A stretch of 52,434 bases of DNA from Bacteroidales bacterium (GTDB taxonomy: Bacteria > Bacteroidota > Bacteroidia > Bacteroidales > ML635J-15): NCBI GenBank assembly GCA_023228725.1, contig JALOAQ010000002.1, forward strand, positions 1-52,434, read 5' to 3'. Shown here one piece after another: positions 16,360 through 29,000 of this stretch; the first letter of the stretch is position 1; every line of letters begins with the position of its first letter. Below the pieces are notes generated by a model. The model had not been told where the DNA came from, did not search any database, and saw nothing but the letters and a program-made list of their open reading frames with translations. The translations under genes were made by a program, and so were the position numbers.

Positions 16360-19300
16360 TTAAACCTTATTAACGCATAAAAGCGTATCGAAATTATTTA
16401 TTTTTACGGATATATTATTATTTTGTTCCATTTTATCAACAATATTTATTGTATCAGCTAAAGTTTGTGAACAAATATATTTATCAAACTTAGTAATTGC
16501 AGTATTTAGTTCGGGATGCGACTGTATAAAAATATTTATTTTATCAACCACATCAAAGCCACTTTCTTTTCTTAAATTTTGAATTCTATTCACAAATTCC
16601 CTGGCAATTCCTTCTTCAATTAATTCAGAACTTAAATTTATGTCTAAAGCTAATGTAATTTTACCTTCGTTAGCAACTAACCAACCCGGAATATCCTCAG
16701 AAATAATTTCAACATCCTCCAAACTAAGATTAACTTCTTGATTTTCAATTGCAAAGCTAAAACTATTCAAGCGTTCAAATTCAGCAATATCTTTTTGTGA
16801 CATTTCTGAAATTTTTGCTGCAACTTGTTTCATTATTTTACCATATTTTGGTCCTAAAACTTTAAAATTAGCTTTAATTTTTTTAACCAAAACATCAGAA
16901 TCATCAGATAAAAATTCTATTTCTTTAATATTTGTTTCTGTTTTAATAATTTGCTCTACTTTCTCTATTTGTTCAACAAAATTATTAGAAATAATAGGCA
17001 TCATAATTTTTTGTAAAGGTTGTCTTACCTTAAAATTAGCTTTTCGGCGTAAACTTAAAATCATAGACGAAATAGACTGCGCCATTTCCATTCTTTCTTC
17101 AAGTTCTTTATCAATAAAATTCTCGTTAACTTCGGGGAAATAAGCCAAATGTACAGATGTATATTTTTCATTATCATTAACAGAAACTAAATCTCTATAA
17201 AGCTTATCCATATAAAACGGAGCTATTGGCGATGCTAATTTTGATATTGTTAATAAACAAGTATATAAAGTTTGATAAGCTGAAATTTTATCTTCATTAT
17301 ACTCACCACCCCAATAGCGTTTTCTGCCAAGTCTTACATACCAATTGCTCAAGTGGTCGATAACAAAATCTTGAATTAAACGTCCTGCTTTTGTATTTTC
17401 ATAATTCTCGTAAGCATTAGCAATTTCTTTAATTAAAGAATTCAATAAGCTTAAAATCCATTTATCAAGTTCAGGTCTTTTATCAAACTCAATTTCTTTA
17501 TCTAAATTTTTAAAATTATCTATATTAGCATAAAGGGCAAAGAAGTTATAGGTATTATAAATTGTACCAAAAAATTTACGTTTCACCTCATCAACACCAG
17601 AAATATCAAATTTTAAATTATCCCAGGCTTGAGAATTTGTAATCATATACCACCTTACAGCATCAGCTCCATACTCGTCCATTGCAAGAAATGGGTCAAC
17701 AGCATTTCCAAGTCGTTTAGACATTTTATTTCCTTCTTTGTCGAGTACCAAACCATTAGAAATAATATTTTTAAATGCTACTTGGTCAGAAATCATAGTT
17801 GAAATTGCATGTAAAGTAAAAAACCAACCACGAGTTTGGTCAACACCTTCAGCAATAAAATCGGCAGGAAAAAGATTTTCAAAATTCTCTTTATTTTCGA
17901 AAGGCCAATGCCATTGAGCATAAGGCATAGCACCAGAATCAAACCAAACGTCAATTAAGTCGGGTTCGCGAAACATTTTTTTTCCATTAGAAGAAACTAA
18001 GACAATTTCGTCAACATCGGGGCGGTGCAAATCTATTTTTTCATAATTTTCTTTAGAATAATCACCAGGCACAAAACCTTTCCATAAATTAGCAGACATA
18101 AAACCATTTTTCACAGAAATCTCAATTTCCTCTATTAGTTCTTTAACGCTACCTATACATTTTCTTTCACTTCCATCTTCAGTACTCCAAATTGGCAAAG
18201 GCGTTCCCCAATATCTTGAGCGGCTAAGATTCCAATCAACTAAATTTTCCAACCATTTTCCAAATCTACCTTCTCCTGTACTTGCAGGTTTCCAATTAAT
18301 AGTTTTATTTAGCTCAATCATTCTGTCTTTTACTTCTGTGGTTTTTATAAACCAAGAATCCATAGGATAATACAAAATGGGTTTATCTGTTCTCCAACAA
18401 TGAGGGTAATTATGTGTATATTTTTCTATTTTAAAAGCTTTATCTTGAATTTTAAGCATTACAGCAATTTCAACATCAGTTGAAGAGTCAGGATTTGCAT
18501 TATCATCATATTCATTTTTTACAAATTTGCCTGCAAAATTTTTATACGATTCTGTATTTACAAAGTTTTCAACAAATTTAGGCTGCAAATCTTCTATTTT
18601 GAAAAATTTACCTTGTTTATCGACCATTGGACAAATATTTCCATCTTTATCTTCAAGAATTAAAGCCGGAATACCTGCAGCTTTAGCAACTCTGGCATCG
18701 TCTGCACCAAAAGTTGGAGCTATATGTACAATACCGGTTCCGTCTTCAGTTGTTACATAATCACCCGCTATAAGTTTAAACGCCGGAGTTTTTGGCTTAA
18801 CCCAATCTATTAATTGCTCATAAACAATACCTACTAAATCTTTACCAGAATATTCTTGTTCAATTTTCCAAGGAATATTTTTATCTCCTAATTTAAAACT
18901 CTGAAAATCAAGGTTTTGAGCCTCAGATTTAAAATAAGCCGAAACTCTATCTTTACAAACTATAAGCGAAATTGGATTTCCTGAATAAGGGTTGAAAGTA
19001 TTTATTTTTACATATTTAATTTCTGGTCCAACAGCAAGAGCAGTATTTGACGGCAAAGTCCAAGGAGTAGTAGTCCAAGCTAAAATATGTAAATTTTCGT
19101 TTTCCTTACTAAAAAATTTCTCGGAAAATTCATTTCTAATAACAGAAAAAAGAGCCACAATTGTAGTATCTTTCACATCTTTATAACAGCCAGGTTGATT
19201 TAGTTCGTGAGTACTTAATCCTGTTCCGGCAGCAGGAGAATAAGGCTGAATAGTATAACCTTTATAAAGTAAATTTTTATCAAATAATTTTTTAAGTAAG

Positions 19301-19788
19301 TACCAAACAGTTTCTATATATCTGTTATCATAAGTGATATAAGGATTTTCCATATCCACCCAATATCCCATTTGCTCAGTAAGTTTTTCCCACAAATCGG
19401 TATATTTCATCACTTCTTTACGGCAAGTATTATTGTATTCTTTAACAGAAATTGTTTTGCCAATATTTTCTTTAGTAATTCCTAAAGTTTTTTCAACACT
19501 AAGTTCAACTGGCAAACCATGTGTATCCCAACCAGCTTTACGGTCAACGCGATAAGAAGTTAAAGTTTTATAGCGACAAACCACATCTTTTATAGCACGT
19601 GCCATAACGTGGTGAATACCGGGAGTTCCATTTGCAGAAGGCGGACCTTCAAAAAATATAAAAGCTTTATTATCTTTACGGGTTTCCAAACTTTTTTCAA
19701 AAGTCTTTTCTTTTTTCCATAATTCTTGTATTTCAAGGTTTATGGCTGCCAAGTCAAGTTGCTTATATTCAGTGAATTTCTTATTCAT
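16360..19788 (-). CDS. ileS: Isoleucyl-tRNA synthetase
   Basis: A 1142-residue class Ia synthetase. The HIGH-type motif occurs in PPSANGTPGIHHV (about 50-62), and the KMSKR loop in GNKMSKRLGN (about 687-696). Between them is the CP1 editing domain (with TTPWTLPSN). The C-terminal anticodon-binding region starts around residue 760 and is followed by a long C-terminal extension. Length and the GxPGIHHV form are typical of the long IleRS found in Bacteroidota. It charges tRNA-Ile and edits misactivated valine. The gene is divergent from the broken T9SS gene (191-bp gap) and is followed by the DksA-like gene. Confidence 0.97.
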   Translation of the reverse strand: MNKKFTEYKQLDLAAINLEIQELWKKEKTFEKSLETRKDNKAFIFFEGPPSANGTPGIHHVMARAIKDVVCRYKTLTSYRVDRKAGWDTHGLPVELSVEKTLGITKENIGKTISVKEYNNTCRKEVMKYTDLWEKLTEQMGYWVDMENPYITYDNRYIETVWYLLKKLFDKNLLYKGYTIQPYSPAAGTGLSTHELNQPGCYKDVKDTTIVALFSVIRNEFSEKFFSKENENLHILAWTTTPWTLPSNTALAVGPEIKYVKINTFNPYSGNPISLIVCKDRVSAYFKSEAQNLDFQSFKLGDKNIPWKIEQEYSGKDLVGIVYEQLIDWVKPKTPAFKLIAGDYVTTEDGTGIVHIAPTFGADDARVAKAAGIPALILEDKDGNICPMVDKQGKFFKIEDLQPKFVENFVNTESYKNFAGKFVKNEYDDNANPDSSTDVEIAVMLKIQDKAFKIEKYTHNYPHCWRTDKPILYYPMDSWFIKTTEVKDRMIELNKTINWKPASTGEGRFGKWLENLVDWNLSRSRYWGTPLPIWSTEDGSERKCIGSVKELIEEIEISVKNGFMSANLWKGFVPGDYSKENYEKIDLHRPDVDEIVLVSSNGKKMFREPDLIDVWFDSGAMPYAQWHWPFENKENFENLFPADFIAEGVDQTRGWFFTLHAISTMISDQVAFKNIISNGLVLDKEGNKMSKRLGNAVDPFLAMDEYGADAVRWYMITNSQAWDNLKFDISGVDEVKRKFFGTIYNTYNFFALYANIDNFKNLDKEIEFDKRPELDKWILSLLNSLIKEIANAYENYENTKAGRLIQDFVIDHLSNWYVRLGRKRYWGGEYNEDKISAYQTLYTCLLTISKLASPIAPFYMDKLYRDLVSVNDNEKYTSVHLAYFPEVNENFIDKELEERMEMAQSISSMILSLRRKANFKVRQPLQKIMMPIISNNFVEQIEKVEQIIKTETNIKEIEFLSDDSDVLVKKIKANFKVLGPKYGKIMKQVAAKISEMSQKDIAEFERLNSFSFAIENQEVNLSLEDVEIISEDIPGWLVANEGKITLALDINLSSELIEEGIAREFVNRIQNLRKESGFDVVDKINIFIQSHPELNTAITKFDKYICSQTLADTINIVDKMEQNNNISVKINNFDTLLCVNKV

Positions 19789-19979
19789 CTATTATTAAAT
19801 TTTAAAGTCGCAAATATATATTTATACTACAAAATTTCCAAATATAAAAAAAAGTCTGTGTTTTCTTTGTCTAATGTCAAATTTACATAAAATATTAAAA
19901 AAAAATACACTTAAAGAAGTTTTGTATAAATTAATGTATTAACTTTGTAAAAAATTAAACAAACTAAAATAATTATATC

Positions 19980-22900
19980 ATGAAAACAATTAAGATTTTC
20001 TTTTTATCAAGTCTTTTGATATTAGTTTTAAACTATACAAGTAAAGCACAAAATCCTCATTATTCTGATTATTGGAAAAATCTTAGCGGCGAATTAAATC
20101 AAAACCAAGAAGCTGATATTGTTCCGGAAATTATTATTGAAGGAAATACAATTCACGTGATTTGGTTAGAATATAAAAGTTCAGTAACAGCAAATTTATG
20201 GTATTGCCACTCAAACGATTTAGGAATAACATGGGATGAAGCTCAAAAACTTTTTGAATTTGATGATAAGTCTGGTAATCTCGGTATGATAAATGCTTTT
20301 TCGAAAATTATGTCAGTAAATGGGAGTACAGTAAATTTGAGTTTTAGCGACTACTTTTATTATGAAAATGGTATAGGAAAGCTTTATTTTATTCAGTCAA
20401 ATGATGGTGGAAATACTTTTTCTTCTCCCATTGTTTTAGATGATACTGGTGGTGGTTATAAAAAAATAACTCGTACACAAATTTGCAATTTCGGAAATAA
20501 AATTGTAATTGCTTACGAAAAGGCAACAACTAATATGGGCAATTATAATATTAAATTAAACTTTTCTGAAGATAATGGAATAAGTTTTACTGACACTATT
20601 ATTGTTCCTGCTAGTGAAAATCACACTTTAAGAAATTTGAATTATGAAGGAGATAATTTTATAGTTTTAACACAATTTACTGGAGGCAGTTATGCCTATC
20701 CTCAAAAAGTATTCGCTACAGTTGTTAGCGAAGATTTCGAAAATATTAATACCTCAAAAATAAGTGTAGTAATTGAAGGAAGAGAAGAAGCTAACATAGA
20801 TACTCAAGATGTAGATGATTTTGAATATAGACCTGCGATAGCAAAAATTGATAATAATATACATATAGTTTTCCGTAATAAAACGCAGATTGAGGGTGAA
20901 GGAACAAAGTATTATGTTAGTTATGTAAGGTCTGTTGATAACGGAAATAGCTTTGAAGAACAAAGGCATATTGCTGAAGCTTATAACCCATCGCCGGTAG
21001 TTTTAGCAAAAAATAATAATGTTTATATTGGTTTTAGGGATAACGAAAAATTTCGCTTAATAAGTTCTACTGACGGAGGAAATACATTTGGAGAAGTTAA
21101 CACAAGTTTAGATAGTGTTTTAGGAGGTCTTTCTACTGTATCAAAAAAGTTTAATATGTTTTTAGATCCTTTAGACGAAACAGGATCAAAACTATATGTT
21201 GTGGGAAATAATCATAGTTTGCAAAATTTACAGAAAATGGAACAAAATTAAGCGAATTTACAGGTTTTACAATTCCAGTATCTTATAATGATTTAAAAAC
21301 TAGTGTTGTTATTGATAATCAAGGCATTAAACATTGGTTTATGCAATATAAACCCAAAAATGGAACAGATTTAGATTTATATTATCACCACCAAGGTAGA
21401 GAAGCTGAACCAAGTGAAACAAATAAAGTTTTTGAAGCATCTAAACTTGAAGGGCAAAGTTTTCCGCCCATGTTAATTGTTCCGCATTCAGAATCTCTTG
21501 AGTTTACAAATAAAATAAGTGTTGAGCTAATGCTTAAACTCAATCCAGATTTCTCTTCTCCTTCAGACGCTCATTTACTTTTTACCAGCAATAGTAGTAA
21601 ATATTATTATTATAACTCTGTTTCGGGTTATCAAATAGGTTATAGAAGAAATAGCAATAATGAATTTTCAATAAACACAGGAATAAATACTGAGTTAGGC
21701 GATTTTTATAGCACAACAAGTTATTTTTTAAAAGATACATTATGGCATCATATAGTTTTTACTTATGACGAAGATGCAGAAACTAATAATTTTATAACTT
21801 ATGTTGACGGAATTATTAAAGCAAAACAAACAGTAACAGGTAAAATTGATGCAGGCCAAGGAATGATTCACTTAGGTTTACAGAACTCTTTTACTAGTGA
21901 TTATTACAATAGATTTTGCCAGATTGATAATGTTAGAGTTTGAGATAAAGCATTAAGTGGAAACGAAATTCGCGAAAACCTTGCTCGTACAGATTTTTCA
22001 AATGAAGAAAATTTAAAACTATTCTTAAATTTTAATGATAGTTTTAAAGACATTTCAGGAAATAACAATGACGCAGTTCCAATAAATAATGTTAAAACTG
22101 CTGAAACCATATTTGACCCACCTACAGCTAATTTTGAAATGTATAAAAATTTGAATACGCTTAGTTTTATAAATAAAACAATTAAGGGCAATTCTTATTT
22201 GTGGGATTTTGGAAACACAGCAACAAGTAATTTAGATAATCCTATTTATCAATATTCAAACCCCGGCGAATACGATATATATTTACTTGCAAAAAACGAA
22301 AATTCTGTAAGCTCATGTATGCAACACGCTTCTATTGAAGGCTTGGACAGGATTTATCCTACAAAAACAGGAAATATAGGACAAATAATTTTAGATATTT
22401 ACGGAGGTTCTTTAACAAGTGAAAATACTCAACTAATTTTAAGAAAAGAAGGACAAGAAGATATAATTGCTCATGAGTTTAGTTTGAAAAATGAAGGTAA
22501 TTTACAAGCAAATTTTAAACTTGACAATGTAGCAATAGGAAAATGGGATGTAGTGGTTGTTAAAGATGGTTTAGAATCTAGTTTAGCAGAAGCTTTAGAT
22601 ATTGAAGAGGTAAATTACGGAAAAAATTGGGCTAAAATTTATGGAAGGGGCTTTATTATGCCTAATAAATGGCAAACTTTTCAAATTAGTTATGGAAATA
22701 CAAGTAATGTTGATTCTTACTCCGTTCCATTGTGGCTTTGTATAGCAGAGGAATCACTTTTGGATATTGCGTTTTTAGATTTTGAAATTGTAAGTCCTGA
22801 TAATTTTGAAACACTTCCTGATTTTGAAACATTAAATGCTTTTGATGATTATTTTATTACAGATTCTGTAAATGGAAAAGAAATGCAGGCAAGAGTATAT

Positions 22901-24499
22901 CCTATTCTTATTCCTGTAGTTAGAGCAAATTCCACAAATACAATAAGTTTACGTTTTAAAGCCAGTGATAAGTTAGATATTGCTACTTATGTTGATAAAG
23001 CTTGGCTAAGTGCAGAAAATATGATGGAAAGTGAAGCTAAAGTAAGTATAGGAGAAGCTGCAGGCTGTGTTACAGAACTATTAGGTCGTGGAATTATTGA
23101 TGCCGCAACAAACACTATACCTTTAGCCGGTTGTGTTTGGCAAGGAATGCAAGCATCTTATGATACTTATCAATATGCTGTAAATGGAAAAGGAAGTTTT
23201 TGGGGAACTGCTAAAAATGTAGGTTTTAATGCTTTAAATTGTGGCACAAGTTTATTAGGAGACCTAGCTTTTCCAGTAAAATGGGGATTGGCAGTCATAA
23301 ACTTTGTAAATACAGCCTACGACATGAAAAATTGCTGGGAACCAAGAGATGAAAATAAAAGGCGACTTTTAACTATTGAAGCTATGGACCCAAACGAAAT
23401 GGTTGGACCTAGTGGCTACGATGATGTAAATTGGATACAAACAATGGAAAAAATACCTTACACTATTTATTTTGAAAATATGAGTACAGCAACTGCACCA
23501 GCTCATGATGTGTTTATTACTGATACTTTAGATGCTAATGTATTTGATTTTTCATATTTTAGTTTTGGTGATTTTGGCTGGGGTGGTAAATTTTTTCAAC
23601 AAGAACAAGAAGGAGCTAGAGAATTTTCTCAAGATATAGATTTACGACCAGAAATTGAATTAATTTTACGTGTTGCAGGAAAATTTGAAGAAGAAAGCGG
23701 AGCTGTGCATTTTGAATTTATTTCTTTAAATCCTGAAACTATGGCCGAAGAAGAAGACGCGTTAATAGGGTTTTTACCTCCTAATGGCGAATTTGGTGAA
23801 GGTGAAGGTTTTGTTGAGTTTGTAGTAGGTGTAAAACCAGATTTAAGTACAGGAACAGAAATTCAAAATAAAGCAAGCATAATTTTTGATACAAATGCCG
23901 CAATAGAAACAAACGAATATATAAATACTATTGATGATGAAATTCCTGAAAGTAGCGTACATTCTGTAAATCTTTTAGATGACGATTCTCTTCTAATTTC
24001 TTGGGAGGGTTTTGACCAAGGTTCCGGTATAGCTGAATATTCTGTTTTTATGCAATTTAATGATGAGGAAATTAGGCCTTTAAAACTTATAACTACAGAA
24101 ACTTCAACAATATTTAAACCAAGCGAAAGTGGAACTTATAAGTTTTATAGTATAGCAAGCGATAATGCTTATAATAAAGAAAATGAATTTAAAGATTTTG
24201 ATTTAACTTATGATTTTAATGGAAGTAAAACTTATAAAGCTGAAAATAATTCTATTCAAATAAGTCCAAACCCAGCAAATGATTTTGTTTTTATAAAATT
24301 AGAAAATAAAGAATGGAGAGGAACTTATAATCTTGAACTTATACGTAATGACGGCAAAATTTTTATGAGCAAAACCCTTAAAAGCGAAAATTTAAACGAA
24401 GGATACAAATTAGATATAAAAGATTTATCAAGTGGAATTTATATGATTAGAGTATTTGATTCTGAAAACTATTATTTGGATAAAATTGTAGTGGAATAG
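19980..24499 (+). pseudogene. Broken T9SS-exported BNR/LamG/PKD surface protein gene (frameshift plus in-frame TGA)
   Basis: Three open segments belong to one ancestral gene of about 1,500 codons. 19980-21251 encodes a signal peptide (ending SKAQ) and BNR/sialidase-like repeats (SNDGGNTFSSP, STDGGNTFGE). A one-base loss near 21218 (AGTTTGCA, probably once AGTTTTGCA) ends that frame in a premature stop. In the shifted frame, coding resumes (FAKFTENGTKLSEFTGF) and continues through a concanavalin/LamG domain to TGA at 21941-21943, where the family motif DNVRVW(D/N)KALS expects tryptophan (TGG). Beyond the TGA the same frame stays open to 24499. It includes a PKD-like domain (YLWDFGNTATSNLDNP) and a C-terminal type IX secretion sorting domain (ISPNPANDF to the end). 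Two independent lesions suggest pseudogenisation, though sequencing error is possible. Confidence 0.8.
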
Positions 24500-24500
24500 T

Positions 24501-24536
24501 TTAAATTTGTAAACAATTTGTTTTTACAAAAATTTA
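24501..24536. terminator. Possible bidirectional terminator between convergent genes
   Basis: An imperfect inverted repeat (TTAAATTTGTAAA against TTTACAAAAATTTA) spans the short gap between the broken T9SS gene and the convergent gene below. The pairing has a 2-nt bulge and no GC-rich stem, so this is weak. Confidence 0.3.
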
Positions 24537-25133
24537 TTTCTTTTTCTTATTTTGATAATTATCCACATTATCAGCTAATCTTTTTAAATAGGATATTATG
24601 TCCTCATCTTCTTGCATAGGCTTAGTTTGAATAGCAATTTCAAAATTATCAAGTAAAGAATTGTATTTTTCAAATTGTTTTTGCAAAATTGATACATCAT
24701 TAGTTTCCCAATAATTGCTTTCGTCTATCATTTTAAAATTTTCAAAATATTTCTCATTTAAATACCTGAAAAATAAAATAATTAATTGATGAACTTTTAC
24801 ACCTGCAAATTGTGTTTTAACGGAAACAGAATAAATCCAAGCCTTTTCATTTTCATTTTGAGAGTTTTTCCAAAATTCTAAACTTATTGGAGATATCATT
24901 TTAGCATTTGACAAAAAACAAACCGAAATAGTTTCACAATCTGGAGGCGTAAAAATTATTCCATAAATATTGTCAAAAGAAGTTTCATCAATAAATTTAT
25001 CGTCTTTAAATTTCGTTTCAAATAAATTATACTTCCATTTTTGAACTTTACAAAATTCAGTAATTTCATCTATTAAACTAGGTAAACTACTTGCTTTTCT
25101 TAAATTTCCACTGTAATGAATACTAAGTCCCAT
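24534..25133 (-). CDS. Hypothetical cytosolic protein, 199 residues
   Basis: I do not recognise this protein. It starts MGLSIHYSGNLRKASSLPSL, which resembles the opening of small Bacteroidota hypothetical proteins that begin with a xSIHYxG strand. It has no signal peptide or membrane helix. It is acidic overall with a basic, Lys-rich tail (NYQNKKKK). The middle part has a hydrophobic IYGIIFTPPDCETISVCFL strand segment, and the C-terminal half appears helical. It is divergently transcribed from the barrel-caspase pair, with a 134-bp region in between, which may point to shared regulation. Confidence 0.6.
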   Translation of the reverse strand: MGLSIHYSGNLRKASSLPSLIDEITEFCKVQKWKYNLFETKFKDDKFIDETSFDNIYGIIFTPPDCETISVCFLSNAKMISPISLEFWKNSQNENEKAWIYSVSVKTQFAGVKVHQLIILFFRYLNEKYFENFKMIDESNYWETNDVSILQKQFEKYNSLLDNFEIAIQTKPMQEDEDIISYLKRLADNVDNYQNKKKK

Positions 25134-25207
25134 AAGAATAAATTGATATTTTCTTCAAAATTAAAAATAAATTTTTGAAAACCTTCTCTTTATGTTGATA
25201 ATTGTTT

Positions 25208-25215
25208 TATTTTTG
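25208..25215 (+). promoter_or_regulatory. -7 promoter box (TATTTTTG) for the barrel-caspase operon
   Basis: TATTTTTG matches TAnnTTTG, 52 nt before the ATG at 25268, and would drive both the barrel and the WD40-caspase genes. Confidence 0.45.
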
Positions 25216-25267
25216 CTATTTAAACTTGTTTTTCTATAATTTATATGTTTATAATAAAACCTAACAG

Positions 25268-26032
25268 ATGAAAAAAATAGTTTTTTTGTTTTTCTTACTA
25301 ATAACAAGCCTTTGCTTTTCGCAACAAGTAATTAGAGGCTATAGTGTTTCTTATTCTTATGGTCTTTTAAGTTATAATGATGATAGTCTTACAATAAAGT
25401 TTAATGCTGAATCATATTTAGCTAAAGCACGTCAAGCTATAGGACATAATATAAATTTTGGTTTTCCTTTTGATTTTGGTTATAAAAGACATAGACTTAC
25501 ATTAACTCCAGGATTTGAAATTTCAACGGCTGATTATTACTTAAATATTAATCCAGAAATTCCAATATATGGTAATTATAGCGACAGTTTAAAATTATCT
25601 TCTTTAATGATTAATCCGTTTGTGGGTGCTATGTATAAATATCATTTTTATATTTCAAAATTACATTTAGCCTTAGGTATTGGAGCAGATTTTAAATATA
25701 CTATAAATAATACTATTGTAATTAAAGACCATAATAAATCAGATTTTTTAGAATATACAGATTTAATTGAAGAAAATGAGGATGGAATTATTTTTTCAGC
25801 TAATAGCTTATTTTCAAATCTTAATGAAATTAGTTTTCAAATATGCCCAAAATTTGGCTTAGATATTTATCCTACAAAATTTTTAGTTAGCCATTTGTTT
25901 TTAAGTATTTCACCCCTTACAACATATGCAGATACACCAAAAATAAGAGCTTATGCTGGTTTTGGTTTAAGTTATTTAATTCCTTTTAAAAGAGAAAACG
26001 AAACAAAATTTTTACAATATTATAAAAAATAA
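25268..26032 (+). CDS. Outer-membrane beta-barrel protein, partner of the caspase gene
   Basis: A 254-residue protein with a signal peptide (ending CFSQ at about 19). Alternating amphipathic strands (YSVSYSYGLLSY, INFGFPFDFGYK, LTLTPGFEIS) and an aromatic near-terminal strand (AGFGLSYLIPF) indicate an outer-membrane barrel of the porin-like OMP_b-brl type. Its function is unknown. It ends 8 bp before the WD40-caspase gene on the same strand, so the two are very likely expressed together, and it may anchor or export the caspase protein. Confidence 0.75.
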   Translation: MKKIVFLFFLLITSLCFSQQVIRGYSVSYSYGLLSYNDDSLTIKFNAESYLAKARQAIGHNINFGFPFDFGYKRHRLTLTPGFEISTADYYLNINPEIPIYGNYSDSLKLSSLMINPFVGAMYKYHFYISKLHLALGIGADFKYTINNTIVIKDHNKSDFLEYTDLIEENEDGIIFSANSLFSNLNEISFQICPKFGLDIYPTKFLVSHLFLSISPLTTYADTPKIRAYAGFGLSYLIPFKRENETKFLQYYKK

Positions 26033-26040
26033 TAAAAGCT

Positions 26041-29000
26041 ATGAAAAAAATAATTTATATAATATTATTAGTATTGCTAAGTAGTTTTAATTTAAAATCT
26101 CAAACAATTATTCCTGTAGTTCAAGCAGGGCATTCTGGAGATGTTTTATTTGTTGAATGGGATCCAAGTTCAAGGTATTTAGCAAGTATTGATTCTAACA
26201 ACGAATTAGTAATAAACGATTTAATATCCGGCAAGTTATTTTATTCCATTAAAGTACAAAGCAACGAAAATTTAATTGCTTTAAATTTCAAAAGCGAAAG
26301 AAATTTATATATTTATACTCAAACTGAAGTTTATCGTTTTGATATGCTTGATTTAAAATTAGAAAAATCTGATGGCCAATATTCTATTAGACCAAAAACC
26401 GATGATTTACAAATTAAAGGACCAAGAATTAAAAAAGGAAAATATACCTTGTATAATCGCGACACATATACAGATTTTACATACTCTACAATATCAAAAG
26501 ATGAAAATATTGTTGTTGCTGGTGATGAAAAAGGCGGTTTATATTTTTGTAATAAAAAATTAAAAATTAAAAATTACACAAAAGCTCATTTTGCAAATAT
26601 CAATCATCTTGCTTTTTCACCTAATAATAAATATTTAGCCGTAGCTTCTTCAGATAGATCAATATCAGTATGGCAAATTCCAAGTAATAATTTAGAAAAA
26701 CGTATAATACCACGTAGTTTTAATATTACCAGTTTAAAAAGTTTTAATGATAGTGATTTATTAGCTTTTGGAGACGAGCTTGGTTTTGTATATTTATTAA
26801 AATTTGAAAACGATAAAATTACTTGCGAAGGAATTAATGCTCATAATGGGAAAATTAACGATATTTGCTTTTCTCCAAATTCTCAAGTGATAGCTAGTGC
26901 AGGAAGTGATAATAAAGCTGCTATTGTAGATTTTGAGAATAAAAAAGTTTTACAATATTTTGCTTTACACCCGCAGGCAGCAAAAGCAAAACAAACTTTT
27001 AACGTAAAAGGAATACAAGAAAGAGCAAGTAATGAGGAAGTTAGAAAAAATTGGTTTGATGAAAATGTATATTCTGTTGCAATAAGCCCGGACGCTAATA
27101 ATATAGCGTATTCTGGTGGAAAATGGGGTGTAACAAATCCTGTATTAAAAGTTTCGTCAATATCTGGCTTAAAAATTAATTCGCCTAAAGAAGAAAGAAA
27201 ATCTAAAAAAATAAACCTAGGATTAAACTCTAAAACCAATAAACATATTTTCAAACAAATAATTTTTACAGATAATAAAGAATTTATTGGTTTAGGAGAA
27301 GAAAAAAATAATGCTGTCAAATTTAATCTGAATATCACCGGTTATAGTGAAAAAGAAAGTGATAAAACTGAAAATTTATTAAATACTGAAAATCAAAATA
27401 ATCTTTTAATTACAGAACTAAAAAGCTCAAAATCAGAAAATTCAAATTATCTTATTAAAAAAGATTATAGTAATGGAGATGTTTATACTTGTAAGGCTTA
27501 TGAGATTGAAAGAGAACATAATGGTAAAATAATAAAATTTTCGGGTCATAGAGGATATATAAATGATTTTGAAATTTTAAAAGATAAAGAATATTTAATT
27601 AGCTCAGCCGAAGATGCTTCTATGAATGTGTGGGATTTATCAACAGGAGAAATTTTAATAAGTATTTATGTTGTAGATATGGGTAAATTAATTTTTATAA
27701 GCCCTGATAATTATTATATGGCAACAGGGGATGCTTTAACAGGAATGGGATTTAATTTTGAAGGAAAAGTTTTTCCTGCCGAGCAATTTGACCTTAAATT
27801 TAACCGACCAGATTATATTTTAGAATCTTTTGGGTATTTTGATGAAGATATTATTGAAGTTTATCATAAAGCATATGAAAAACGTTTATCAAAGCTGGGT
27901 TTTACAGAAGAAATGTTGGAAGGAAAAATTGATTTACCCGAAATAAAAATTATTAACGCAAATGATATTAGCTTAAAAACAAATCAAGAAAAATGTAAAT
28001 TAAATATAGAAATGCTTGATTATAACTATATCTTAGATAGATTAAATATATATATAAATGATATTCCGATTTATGGCACTAAGGGACTTTCATTATTAGA
28101 TAAAAATTCAAAATTAATTTTAAAAGATGTAGAACTCACTTTATCCGAAGGTAATAATCATATTTATGTTTCTTGCCTTAATTCTAAAGGTGTAGAATCT
28201 TTAAAACAAGAAATAAATGTTTTTTACGATAAATTAAATAAAGAAAAACCAAATTTATATTTAATTTCATTAGCTGTCTCTGAATATGAGCAATCTCAAT
28301 ATAATTTAAGATATACTATAAATGATGGAAATGGTTTTATAAATCTTTTTAAAGACAGTAAATCTTTTAATAATGTAAATGTTTATTCACTTCATAATAA
28401 ATCTTGCACAAGAGAAAATGTTTTGGCCTTAAAAGATGAATTAATGAAAAGTAAAGTTGATGATTATGTTTATGTACATATTGCAGGACATGGTTTGTTA
28501 GATGATGACTTAGATTTTTATTTTGCAAGTGTTGATATTGATTTTGATAATCCTTCAATAAATGGTTTAAAATATGATGAAATAGAAGGAATTTTAGATG
28601 GTATTCCTGCACGAAATAAATTATTATTAATGGATGCTTGTCATTCCGGCGAAGTTGATAAAGATGATGATTTTGCCTATAACGAAAGCGATGGTAAAGA
28701 TACCCGCGGAGTAACAATGTTTACAAATAAAAATGAAAACAAACCAAAAACAGGTTTACAAAATTCTTTTGAATTAATGCGCTTATTATTTGCAGATTTG
28801 AAAAAAGGAACAGGAACAGTTGTTATTTCAGCAGCTTCAGGAAGTGGATATGCTTTAGAAATTGATAAAATTGAAAACGGTATTTTTACATATTGCTTAA
28901 TTAACGGAATTAAAAAAAGAAAAGCAGATAAAAATAAAGATAAAAATATAAGCGTTTCAGAACTAAGAAATCATATTTTTGAAGGTGTAAAAGAACTTAG

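Noticed and set aside
21211..21225. Programmed -1 ribosomal frameshift
   Set aside because: There is no slippery heptamer (X XXY YYZ) at the shift point and no obvious downstream stem. A second lesion lies in the same gene, so a plain one-base loss is simpler.
21941..21943. TGA recoded as tryptophan in this genome
   Set aside because: TGA is the genuine stop of the phosphoesterase (8062-8064), the rRNA methyltransferase (9880-9882, overlapping the next ATG) and ade (40200-40202). Tryptophan is otherwise TGG throughout. The gene also carries a frameshift, which points to decay or error.
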